The notes beneath the pieces were generated by a model. That model did no database searches, was not told the origin of the DNA, and saw only the letters and a list, made by a program, of their open reading frames with translations. This document shows, one piece after another, positions 26,362-34,204 of a stretch of 64,000 nt of DNA; positions within the stretch are counted from its first letter, which is position 1, and each line of letters opens with the position of its first letter. The position numbers and the translations under genes were made by a program. Source of the stretch: Candidatus Rifleibacteriota bacterium (GTDB lineage: Bacteria; Muiribacteriota; Ozemobacteria; Ozemobacterales; Ozemobacteraceae). The stretch lies in NCBI GenBank assembly GCA_015233565.1, contig JADFXM010000021.1, forward strand, positions 56,381-120,380, read 5' to 3'.

Positions 26362-27348
26362 GTGTATTATTATGTTAGCAGCCTTTGTAAAACCTGTGAA
26401 ACATGCCACCGTGCTCAAGCAAGGATGCTCGAATTCATTGATAGAGTTGAATCGAATAGTCTGACCCCTGATGAATTTTCCTTTCTTGAAAAAAAGATCA
26501 TTTCTGAAGAAAGTGTAAATATGATGAAGAAAGAAAAGGTCAATATTTCCCTTCCTATGGTAATTATAGTTGTAATACTGGTTTTTGGGGCGGGACTACT
26601 TATGATGTTTTTTGCAAAATCCAGGCACATCGTGGAAAATAATTCCCTTATCAACGAAACAGATTCGGAACCCACCATTAAACCATCCGTTCCAACTCAG
26701 GTGGTTGTGGCCTCCGTTCTTGGAGTAGACGGAACCATTGAATCTGAATTTCGTCAGCCATCCCCTTTTTCCAACATCCCCGCTAAGATTTTCAAAAATG
26801 AACGGTTGGTGCTCATCAAAACAGACTCAACTGCTCGAGTAACTTTCAAAAATGGAAGTAAAGTGAATTTCTTAGGAATGGGATCCATAGTTCTAACAGA
26901 GAATGGTTTTGGAACCCATACCGGTAAGTTTTCAGCTGATTTTAACTGCAATGGAAATAAACTTAGCATTCAAACCCCATTTGCAGTTATTGGAGTCAGA
27001 GGAACTACGATAAATTTTGATCTGAAACAAGGAATTGGATTCATTCACCTCATCCATGGCAAAGTGACAGTTTCTACGGTGAAAAAAGAATCCCCGCCTT
27101 TCGAAATGATCGAAGGAAGCAAGTTACAGATTCTATTTGATGGAAGTTTCAACTATTCTTCATTTCCAGGGAAACAACCGACCAACCAACCTCCGAAAGG
27201 GCTTCCTTTGCCGACGCCACCCTCCTCTCTTGGTTTACATCCAACGGATTCCCCCGTTTTAGCTCCTGGAATTAATGACAGTTTTCATGAAGAAAAAAAT
27301 CCTGAATTGGCTTCTCAAACAGGCAATACCAGCAATGGCTTCAACTGA
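26362..27348 (+). CDS. FecR-domain membrane protein with N-terminal Cys-rich segment
   Basis: 328 residues from a GTG at 26362. The N-terminal 60 residues carry CKTCETCHRAQARML, which resembles a zinc-binding anti-sigma segment. One TM helix follows (LPMVIIVVILVFGAGLLMMF, about residues 66-86), then a FecR domain (about 110-260: TVEG-like VLGVDGTIE, IKTDSTARVTFKNGSKVNFL, FAVIGVRGTTINF) and a Pro-rich tail. FecR domains bind or sense in the periplasm, often with ECF sigma factors. An ATG at 26348 with GGAGAGAGAG upstream lies in another frame: one extra base in its A6 run would give MKEKNVYYYVSS, so the true start may be hidden by a frameshift. Overlaps the decayed PilX-like gene by 14 bp. Confidence 0.72.
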   Translation: MYYYVSSLCKTCETCHRAQARMLEFIDRVESNSLTPDEFSFLEKKIISEESVNMMKKEKVNISLPMVIIVVILVFGAGLLMMFFAKSRHIVENNSLINETDSEPTIKPSVPTQVVVASVLGVDGTIESEFRQPSPFSNIPAKIFKNERLVLIKTDSTARVTFKNGSKVNFLGMGSIVLTENGFGTHTGKFSADFNCNGNKLSIQTPFAVIGVRGTTINFDLKQGIGFIHLIHGKVTVSTVKKESPPFEMIEGSKLQILFDGSFNYSSFPGKQPTNQPPKGLPLPTPPSSLGLHPTDSPVLAPGINDSFHEEKNPELASQTGNTSNGFN

Positions 27349-27690
27349 CAATTATTCCAAAAGAGGAAGTCCAGCAAACAAAGGAATCGCCACGATTTCC
27401 GCGTTGTTTATCATGGGTATTCTTTCAGTTGCTTATTTTGCAACCACTTTTCTTTCGCGGTCACAAACTCAAACGCCTGGCGATTCACCCAGTCAGAAAG
27501 CGCTCTTCAGTTAGCAGAATCGATGGTTTCCGAAACACTATGGACTTTGAATAATGAAGTATGGCCATCAGATCATGGAATGCAAAACTTCTACCAGGAT
27601 CTCATAAATTCCAAAAAAAGCTTTAAAGAAAAAACGCAAAAAAAAGAGCGAATATTACCGACATTTTTTTCACTTTACCTACTCAACTGA
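27335..27690 (+). pseudogene. PilX-like pilus-associated protein, frameshifted N-terminal part
   Basis: From the ATG at 27335 the product starts MASTDNYSKRGSPANKGIAT, followed by the hydrophobic segment ISALFIMGILSVAYFATTFL typical of PilX-like proteins. That frame ends at 27514. The expected continuation appears in another frame from about 27478: WRFTQSESALQLAESMVSET, which matches the usual 'alanine-x-x-leucine-AE' pattern of the PilX N terminus. It stops at 27690. So a single frameshift near 27475-27490 breaks the gene. It would have been the gene downstream of the FecR protein, overlapping it by 14 bp. Confidence 0.6.
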
Positions 27691-28108
27691 TGACTTTATT
27701 CCAAAACCACTGTTCAATACAAAAAACATGGCAAGCAAAAAGTTTTTTCACTGAACAATGAGTCTCTCTTTCCAAACATTTCTTTGAAAAATTCTTTTTG
27801 AAAGCCAGTCTCAAAAATAGTGCTATCAAATCATTGAAAAAAGAGTCCAAAAGTTTTATTATCATCTCTATGATTTCGAGTTTTGTATTTTTTTATTCTC
27901 AAAAATTATTGAGTTGGACACCCAAAACCAGCCTGAGAAGATTGTTCCGCAATCCAAAAGATTGTCGTGGCAGCCGAACTGATCTCAGCTATTCAGGTAC
28001 AGTTTCTTTAAGAAACTGCACGATTTCTTTGAAACAGAATTTTCTCTGGCAATTCGGAGGGACGAGGCTGAATCTGGAAGAAAGTTTTCAAAAGTATGGA
28101 AGCATTCT
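27691..28108 (+). pseudogene. Degenerate coding remnant between the PilX-like fragment and the precorrin-2 dehydrogenase gene
   Basis: Coding-like patches appear in changing frames: STDDFIPKPLFNTKNMASKK (about 27687), KVQKFYYHLYDFEF-like text (about 27843), IIELDTQNQPEKIVPQSK (about 27905), IVVAAELISAIQVQF (about 27960) and LHDFFETEFSLAIRRDEAES (about 28017). No frame is open across the whole stretch. It may be the rest of the PilX-like gene, broken by several small indels, most near homopolymers. Confidence 0.4.
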
Positions 28109-28732
28109 ATGAACGGTAATTCTTTTTTCCCTGTTTTTCTTAATATTTCCGGGAAACAAGTACTGATTATCGGAGGCGGGCAGGTTGCATTGCGGAAATG
28201 CCGCAATCTTGCTTCCTTTGGCCCGAATATTATAGTTATTGCTCCCGAAATCACTCCTGAAATTCCGCAAATTCAAAATGTCCAGGTAAAAAGAAGAAAA
28301 GCGAATATTTCGGATATTCATGAAGCTATGCAATTGGTCATTCTTGCGACGAATGATCAATCGGCTCAACAAATGCTTGCTGAAGAGTGTAAGAAAAGAA
28401 AGATTTTATTTAACCGATGCGATGATCCAAATGATTCAGACTTTGTTACAGGCAGTCTAATCGCAAAGTATCCGATTACAGCCTCGGTGGTTACCTCAGG
28501 TTCTCCTTCCATCAGCAAAATGATAAAGCATCGCATTGAAAAAATTCTGGATCCTTCATTAATAGACCTTGCACAACTGATGAATGAAATCCGCCCCCGT
28601 ATTATCAAAAAATTCACCAATCGCGAAGAAAAAGAGACTTTTCTGAACAGATGGGTTTCCGAAAACATTTTAGAGCGAATATCGCGTGAAGGAATTGATT
28701 CCATCCGCCAGGAGATATTGACATGTCTCTGA
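28109..28732 (+). CDS. Precorrin-2 dehydrogenase/sirohydrochlorin ferrochelatase-type protein
   Basis: 207 residues, comparable to single-function SirC/Met8 proteins and to the N-terminal half of CysG. The NAD-binding start is clear: NISGKQVLIIGGGQVALRKC, followed by the family's KRRKANISDI and the helix-rich C-terminal half with SGSPSISKMIKHRIE. It oxidises precorrin-2 to sirohydrochlorin, toward siroheme, or an alternative heme route. It overlaps hemA by 10 bp, which fits a joint tetrapyrrole operon. The methyltransferase half of CysG is absent here. Confidence 0.88.
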   Translation: MNGNSFFPVFLNISGKQVLIIGGGQVALRKCRNLASFGPNIIVIAPEITPEIPQIQNVQVKRRKANISDIHEAMQLVILATNDQSAQQMLAEECKKRKILFNRCDDPNDSDFVTGSLIAKYPITASVVTSGSPSISKMIKHRIEKILDPSLIDLAQLMNEIRPRIIKKFTNREEKETFLNRWVSENILERISREGIDSIRQEILTCL

Positions 28733-29958
28733 AAATGATCGGAATGAATCACAAAATCGCTTCGGTGGAAATTCGCGAAAAATTCAATGCAAATTGCTGT
28801 TCTGGCTTTCCCGGAGCAGATGGCATGGAACTTGAAGCCGTATCAATTTTTACATGCAATCGTTTCGAACTGTATTTTTTTGATAAACTGGATAAATCCG
28901 GAGAGGTTTTCCATCGCTGGTTAAGGAAAATAGGTCTCTTTGAAGATATTCCATACAGCGCTTTTTACCGAAAAACCGGGATTGAAGTTGCTAAACACCT
29001 TTTCAGAGTTATTTCCGGGCTCGACTCAATGGTCCTTGGCGAGAATCAGATCATGAATCAGGTTAAAACTTCCTACCAAGCTGCTATAAACGCTGGAACC
29101 GTCGGGAAACAACTGCATTCCCTTTTTCGTAAAGCCCTTGAAGTAGGAAAAGCAGTACGGCGCGAAACTGACCTTTCAAAGTATTCAGTATCTGTAGCTT
29201 CAACAGCCGTTGAGTTTGCGGGAGATAAACTTGGAAACCTGAAAAAGCTAAATGCAATGATTATCGGAGCAGGCGAAATGGCTTTTCAAGTCGCACGACA
29301 GCTCAATAGTCGCGGAATAGGAACTATGATCTTCACAAACAGAACCTTTGAACGCGCCTCTGAATTTGCTGAGAAGTTTGGTGGCACAGCTGTTCCATTT
29401 TCCGATTTCCAAAAAAAACTGAGTGAAGCTGATATCATAATATCCTCAACTGGTGCTCCAAACACCATTTTATTTCCCTCCGATTTTGAAACTGCCTTGC
29501 TCAATCGCCAGAACCGCCCGGTTCTTGCAATTGATATCGCCATTCCAAGAGACATTTCACCCGATTGTCGAAATCTGAAGAACCTTTTCCTTTACGACCT
29601 GGATGATTTGAAAACAGCTGTTGACCGCCATTTTTCGCACAGGAAAATTGAAGCGGAAAAAGCCGAATCAATAATCTCATACGAAACAGAAACTTACCGA
29701 TTTAATGTAGATTCTTTTGCATCCGGCCCCCTTATTGGTCTGATCAAGGAAAGAGCCGAAGCCTTAAGAAAGCGCGAATTGGACCGCTTCATCAACGAAA
29801 ACCGCGAACTGAATTCGGAAGCAATTTCAAAAATTGAAGCGTTTTCTCGGGTGTTAATGGCAAAGTGGGCACACGAGCCGATTTCGGCAATCAAAGAAAC
29901 CGATAATGAAAATGGCAATTCCAAGGAAATCATTTCCAAATTTTTTGGACAGGAATAA
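28723..29958 (+). CDS. hemA: Glutamyl-tRNA reductase
   Basis: 411 residues. First enzyme of the C5 route to 5-aminolevulinate: reduces glutamyl-tRNA to the semialdehyde with NADPH. Motifs: GMNHKIASVEIREKF, the catalytic Cys in IFTCNRFELY, GLDSMVLGENQIMNQVKTSY, the NADPH-binding MIIGAGEMAFQVARQL and DLDDLKTAVDRH. Overlaps the upstream precorrin-2 dehydrogenase gene by 10 bp, a common order (sirC-hemA) in bacteria that use the C5 pathway. The next tetrapyrrole genes are not in the window. Confidence 0.95.
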   Translation: MSLKMIGMNHKIASVEIREKFNANCCSGFPGADGMELEAVSIFTCNRFELYFFDKLDKSGEVFHRWLRKIGLFEDIPYSAFYRKTGIEVAKHLFRVISGLDSMVLGENQIMNQVKTSYQAAINAGTVGKQLHSLFRKALEVGKAVRRETDLSKYSVSVASTAVEFAGDKLGNLKKLNAMIIGAGEMAFQVARQLNSRGIGTMIFTNRTFERASEFAEKFGGTAVPFSDFQKKLSEADIIISSTGAPNTILFPSDFETALLNRQNRPVLAIDIAIPRDISPDCRNLKNLFLYDLDDLKTAVDRHFSHRKIEAEKAESIISYETETYRFNVDSFASGPLIGLIKERAEALRKRELDRFINENRELNSEAISKIEAFSRVLMAKWAHEPISAIKETDNENGNSKEIISKFFGQE

Positions 29959-29974
29959 CGCAATTGAATCCCCA

Positions 29975-30733
29975 ATGTGGGTTGACACTCACTGTCATCT
30001 CGATGTTGAGCCCCTATGCCTGAAACAAATCGAAGTTCTGGACAGAGCACGAAATGCTGGAATTGGACATTTCATTGTCCCGGGAATACGGGGCCCCGCT
30101 AAAAATTTTATTTCACCGAATGTACTCTTTGCGTGGGGAGTTCATCCTGGCAACGCCTCTTTTTTCGAAAATATTGATTTGAAAGACTTATTCGCTCAAA
30201 GAAATTATGACCCCGTCGCGATCGGAGAAATCGGCCTGGACATTCAATCTCCGGCAGATTTTAATCTGCAGTTGAAAATTTTTTCAACTCAACTCGAAAT
30301 CGCCAAAGCTGAAAATCTCCCAGTGTTAATCCACCTAAGAGGATTTTGGAACCAGGCTCTAGCAGCTTTAAAGAATACTGCCTCCGATCTTCCATGGGTA
30401 ATGCATGCCTTTTCAGGAAATTTTGAAATCGCAAAACTTTTTTTGCGAGGGAATGCCTTCATTTCATTTGGGGGCTCTCTTTGTTTTTCCAATGCGAAAA
30501 AAACTCCGAGAGTTGCCCTAGAAACGCCTATCGAAAAGATTTTGCTTGAAACTGACGCTCCGGATATGGCCCCCCCCGGATGGAAAAAAGACGAAAACGA
30601 GCCCGCAGCACTTTTAGACGTTGCGAAGAAATTATGTCAAATCAAGAAAATTGAATTATCGGAACTGAAATCTCAAGTCTGGAAGAACATTCAAAAAGCT
30701 AGACTCATGGACGATTTTGCATTGCACGATTGA
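29975..30733 (+). CDS. TatD-family metal-dependent hydrolase
   Basis: About 252 residues from the ATG at 29975, 16 bp after hemA. The metal-binding pattern of TatD DNases is present: DTHCHLD at the start, GEIGLDIQ, LIHLRGFW, HAFSGN and LLETDAPDM. Family members are Mg-dependent 3'-5' exonucleases or deoxyribonucleases. It is probably cotranscribed with the tetrapyrrole genes, with no obvious link in function. Its last 29 bases overlap the 3' end of the PilW-like gene on the other strand. Confidence 0.88.
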   Translation: MWVDTHCHLDVEPLCLKQIEVLDRARNAGIGHFIVPGIRGPAKNFISPNVLFAWGVHPGNASFFENIDLKDLFAQRNYDPVAIGEIGLDIQSPADFNLQLKIFSTQLEIAKAENLPVLIHLRGFWNQALAALKNTASDLPWVMHAFSGNFEIAKLFLRGNAFISFGGSLCFSNAKKTPRVALETPIEKILLETDAPDMAPPGWKKDENEPAALLDVAKKLCQIKKIELSELKSQVWKNIQKARLMDDFALHD

Positions 30734-31271
30734 ACCGGAACGGGAAAAAACGTGTTTGGATCCTTATGTACGGTAAGTAATTTCCAAATGGGTCTTTACT
30801 TCCAAATTGTCCATCGAAACTGATCCAAAGTCGCGGAACTCTGGAAACTTCCCTGGGGTCGAATCCATCCCCCTCTAATCGCCAGTTCATTGAAACGATT
30901 CCGTCGCGAACCAGCTTATATTTTTGAGTGCCAATTTGGCGAAAAAGATCTCTTCCTTCGCGGGAATAAGTAATCGTCTCAGTAGCCATTCCATCACTTG
31001 TAAATACTGGGAACGAAATTGTCTCTGAGGAAACGATGAATTGCTGCTCCATTTTAACCCACTCCATATGAGCAGGAGGAGCGGCATTTTGAATGTCATC
31101 CCGGAAATATTGGATAAATCGGCCAGCATCGATCATCACGGTTGTTTTTTCTTCGCGCTTCTGGAACATTTTTCTATACTGCTTCAACGAGAGCATTGTA
31201 CCGCCGATCAATAATCCTGCAATCAAAAGAGCAATCAACAATTCTGGAATCGTCATGCCATTATTTTCCAT
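30705..31271 (-). CDS. PilW/GspJ-like minor prepilin
   Basis: About 188 residues from the ATG at 31271 (AGGAAG 9 bases upstream). The type IV prepilin signal is short and clear: MENNG, cleavage, then MTIPELLIALLIAGLLIGGT with Glu at +5. The body is a GspJ/PilW-like beta-rich domain with FIQYFRDDIQNA near the start. The frame also runs back to an ATG at 31415 with GGAAGGA upstream; that would add 48 residues, an unusually long leader. Last gene of the PilX-PilV-PilW cluster, 176 bp after the PilV-like gene. It would be processed by a prepilin peptidase and act at the tip of a pilus or pseudopilus. Confidence 0.8.
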   Translation of the reverse strand: MENNGMTIPELLIALLIAGLLIGGTMLSLKQYRKMFQKREEKTTVMIDAGRFIQYFRDDIQNAAPPAHMEWVKMEQQFIVSSETISFPVFTSDGMATETITYSREGRDLFRQIGTQKYKLVRDGIVSMNWRLEGDGFDPREVSRVPRLWISFDGQFGSKDPFGNYLPYIRIQTRFFPFRFNRAMQNRP

Positions 31272-31447
31272 GTAATCATTCTTCCTGAAATTCATTTCGC
31301 AAAACCCAGGCACCTTCCTATTTAAATTTCCTAATCCGTGTCTGAGTTGAGCAGGGTTGCACTTTTTCCCCAAAATCACCATTACTACTCTCTTCCCAAA
31401 GCCAAAAAGTGCCATTTTACTATCCTTCCGAATTAGGAATTCTGCTA

Positions 31448-31921
31448 TTAGGGATTTTCATTTGTGGCAAGCGAGGAAAGCGTTATTGCTCGGCTGGCAT
31501 TTCCCTCTATTTCCCACGCAATTTCTATGTCAATTTTTTTGAAAACAAGCAGGTTGCCGCGAATCTGATCTTCGATTTTAACTTTTCTTTTATAAATTCC
31601 CGAGTCAGAGATCTTGAAAACCCATGGAGATGAAGCAATTGCAACCCCATCAGAAACAGCACTACCAGTATATGTTCCACTCGCCAAATCTGAGAATGGA
31701 ATAGACCTAAGCTGCTCCAATAATTCAAATGCCGCGCAATGGGCAGCCAATTCTTCACGATTGACTTCCACTCCTTGCTTGATTTGCTGCGCAAAGAATA
31801 AAACCGGAAGCATAATAACAAGCAAAATAAAAAGCCCTGCCATCAGCTCAAAATATGAAAACCCTAGCCTCGATTGTTTGATCGGAAGCAGCTTTAAACT
31901 GTCAATCAATCCATTTTTCAT
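31448..31921 (-). CDS. PilV-like minor prepilin
   Basis: About 157 residues from the ATG at 31921; GGTGAG lies 4 bases upstream and the start overlaps the PilX-like gene by 20 bp. The prepilin site is RLG, then FSYFELMAGLFILLVIMLPV with Glu at +5. The leader is about 21 residues. The body is short and beta-rich (GIYKRKVKIEDQIRGNLLVF). It probably forms the pseudopilus tip with its two neighbours. Confidence 0.78.
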   Translation of the reverse strand: MKNGLIDSLKLLPIKQSRLGFSYFELMAGLFILLVIMLPVLFFAQQIKQGVEVNREELAAHCAAFELLEQLRSIPFSDLASGTYTGSAVSDGVAIASSPWVFKISDSGIYKRKVKIEDQIRGNLLVFKKIDIEIAWEIEGNASRAITLSSLATNENP

Positions 31922-34076
31922 CGTTCTCACCAATGCAAATTTTGTAAAAATTTTCATATTGACTTCTAGTTGGGTCAAGCGTTTCGCGATATCTGATATA
32001 TCCCCCTTTGGGAACGCTTTCGGGAGGAATATCTCCAATTTCCAAAAATCCATATAGGTTCATTTTTCCATAAGCCTTCAAATCTGCTGAAGGAGCAATA
32101 ATATTAACATGTTGATAATCAGTGTCTTCAAAAGTTACCGCTTGAGCATTCAAGGAAACTACTGTCAAAGATTCCGTAACTTTCGAATCCTGAATTTGAA
32201 CCCCATTTATATCGATATCACCATAATCCAGAATTATCGTTCCCCCTCCATCAACAACCAGTGTGTTTCCTTTTTCAGGAGGAATTGAAAAAGTTTCTCT
32301 TTTCGGATTTCTTATTCGTATTACTGAATTAAGCGTCAATCGATATTTTCCATCAACAAGTCTTACAAATTTTTTCCAGAATTGCTCAATGGAAATTAAT
32401 TCAACCTGGACTCTTGTTTCCAAAAGATCCTTTTGTGAATTACATATTACCGGCCCGGAATAAATTGTATTGTTACCTCTTTTCAACTCAATTTTCGAGC
32501 CCTCATCAAAAGCCAGAATGGTTCTTGGCGGGAAACCCGGCTTACTCCCTGCCGTAACGTTCTCCGCTACAAAGTTGTACAACTCAGCATATGGATACTC
32601 ATAAATTTTGCACATTTGATTTGCATATGCTGAATAATTCCCAGGGAAAATATCAGAATACTTGATTACCGGACCTCCCACAGGCGGGACCGATTGGTAC
32701 ATTTTTATTTGAGAAGCAGGAGTATATTTATCCTGGGGAAAGTATGGAAGATAATAAATACATCCCCTCTCACCAAGGGCTTGCATTGAAGCTTGAGTGG
32801 GTTGATCGGTAGAAGAAACCTGTAATCTGCTAATCCGCGGGAACCCTGCAAAAATCCGGCCTAAAACTTTGGTGTGGGAATTAAATCCATCCCGGGTGTC
32901 CCCAAAAAGGTGCAAAAAGCTGGATTGATCGGGATACTTAACAGCATCCACCCCCGCAAGCAAATCAGAGTTTTCCCGGTACAAACCCGAAAAAGTTCCA
33001 TAAAAAGTATAGCCAAGACCAAATTGATATTCAACCTGCAAAGGTTCCGTCGCAATATCTCTGGGGAAAACGCCTCGAGAAATCATTTCCGAAGGAAGCG
33101 AAGCAAGAGTGTACTCGATTGGTTGCAACCCCTTTCCGTCCAGGAAGTTTTTTTCCAAGATGAAAGACTCTCCCTGTTCTTTGTCACCTGCCGAAATTTG
33201 GAGGAAGGAATCTCCCCCACCAAACCAAATCCAGCCACGCATTGCCCAAACATTTTCCGGATCATTAATTACCGAAGGTTTTTCAGAGGGCAGTGGGTTA
33301 TCAGAGCATATGTGGTTTAGAAGAACCAAAGGGCGATTATTTCCTGGCGGAATTTGTCCGGAATCATTGTTATTAATTTTGTTAAACCGGCCGGGAGACC
33401 GATCGAAATTGTTGTGAAGGCGAAGAGTAAATTTACTTGAAAGCGGGGGAAGTGAATTAAGCACGGTTACCGATCTTTCCGATGTTATCTCATGACTGAT
33501 TGTCCCAATCACACCTTTTGACGTGATACAGAGAATTCCCTTTTTTGCAATGGGATCCTTCCAGACAGAAGAATCGGTTTCGGTAAAAGCAAAGTCCCGC
33601 AATTCAGCTGTGACAATTAAAGCAGCATTGGCATCAATCATTTTTATGCTGGCAAGATTGTAATCCCAGTTTCTCGTTTGAGTCGGATCGAACCTCAATT
33701 TTCCAATCTGTGTACTACTCAACAAGGGATTTAGTAAACTTTGATCACCAGCTTCAACTGTCTCCCTGAAAGCCCGAACAGTCATCCCAATACCGGTTTC
33801 AGCCAAAAATCTAGCTGAAATTGAACTTCTGGATAATTGAATCTCTTTGTGATGAGAGGTGACCAAGCGATAGAGAATGGTTCCCAGAAGGAGTAAGACA
33901 AATCCTACGGATAAAGAATAGATAAATGCCATTCCGAGACGAGAATTTACCGATTTTCCCAATTTGCAATCTTCATTCCCCCAAAAGCTTTTCTTTTCTC
34001 GAGCATTTCTTTGAGGACTGATCAATTGAGGCAACCCAGTCACCCCCCTTTTATTTTGATGTCGCACTTCACTCAA
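31902..34076 (-). CDS. Large PilX-like pilus-associated protein
   Basis: Up to 724 residues. A TTG at 34076 with AAAAGGCG upstream is the best start; the first ATG is the Met of RLGMAFIYSL. The N terminus has a polar leader and the hydrophobic helix MAFIYSLSVGFVLLLLGTIL (about residues 49-70), then the PilX-type pattern SRSSISARFLAETGIGMTVR. A long beta-rich part follows, ending with a beta-helix-like stretch (IILDYGDIDINGVQI). Functions as the first gene of a PilX-PilV-PilW cluster, 128 bp after the HEAT-ankyrin gene. Classical PilX is under 200 residues, so this is an enlarged relative, like the one at 58629. Confidence 0.75.
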   Translation of the reverse strand: MSEVRHQNKRGVTGLPQLISPQRNAREKKSFWGNEDCKLGKSVNSRLGMAFIYSLSVGFVLLLLGTILYRLVTSHHKEIQLSRSSISARFLAETGIGMTVRAFRETVEAGDQSLLNPLLSSTQIGKLRFDPTQTRNWDYNLASIKMIDANAALIVTAELRDFAFTETDSSVWKDPIAKKGILCITSKGVIGTISHEITSERSVTVLNSLPPLSSKFTLRLHNNFDRSPGRFNKINNNDSGQIPPGNNRPLVLLNHICSDNPLPSEKPSVINDPENVWAMRGWIWFGGGDSFLQISAGDKEQGESFILEKNFLDGKGLQPIEYTLASLPSEMISRGVFPRDIATEPLQVEYQFGLGYTFYGTFSGLYRENSDLLAGVDAVKYPDQSSFLHLFGDTRDGFNSHTKVLGRIFAGFPRISRLQVSSTDQPTQASMQALGERGCIYYLPYFPQDKYTPASQIKMYQSVPPVGGPVIKYSDIFPGNYSAYANQMCKIYEYPYAELYNFVAENVTAGSKPGFPPRTILAFDEGSKIELKRGNNTIYSGPVICNSQKDLLETRVQVELISIEQFWKKFVRLVDGKYRLTLNSVIRIRNPKRETFSIPPEKGNTLVVDGGGTIILDYGDIDINGVQIQDSKVTESLTVVSLNAQAVTFEDTDYQHVNIIAPSADLKAYGKMNLYGFLEIGDIPPESVPKGGYIRYRETLDPTRSQYENFYKICIGENDEKWID

Positions 34077-34204
34077 TTCGCCTTTTGTACAGCATTTCGC
34101 GCTCTAAAGTTTGTATTGAAAAGAAACTACGAGGAAGTATAAAAAGTGCGAAAGTCCATACAGTTAATTGGATTTAATCTAACCCGGAATTAGGAATTTT
34201 TTGT

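Noticed and set aside
30705..31415. Longer start (31415) for the PilW-like prepilin
   Set aside because: It has an acceptable ribosome-binding site but would give a leader of about 53 residues, far longer than in the paralogue (7 residues). Kept as an alternative only.
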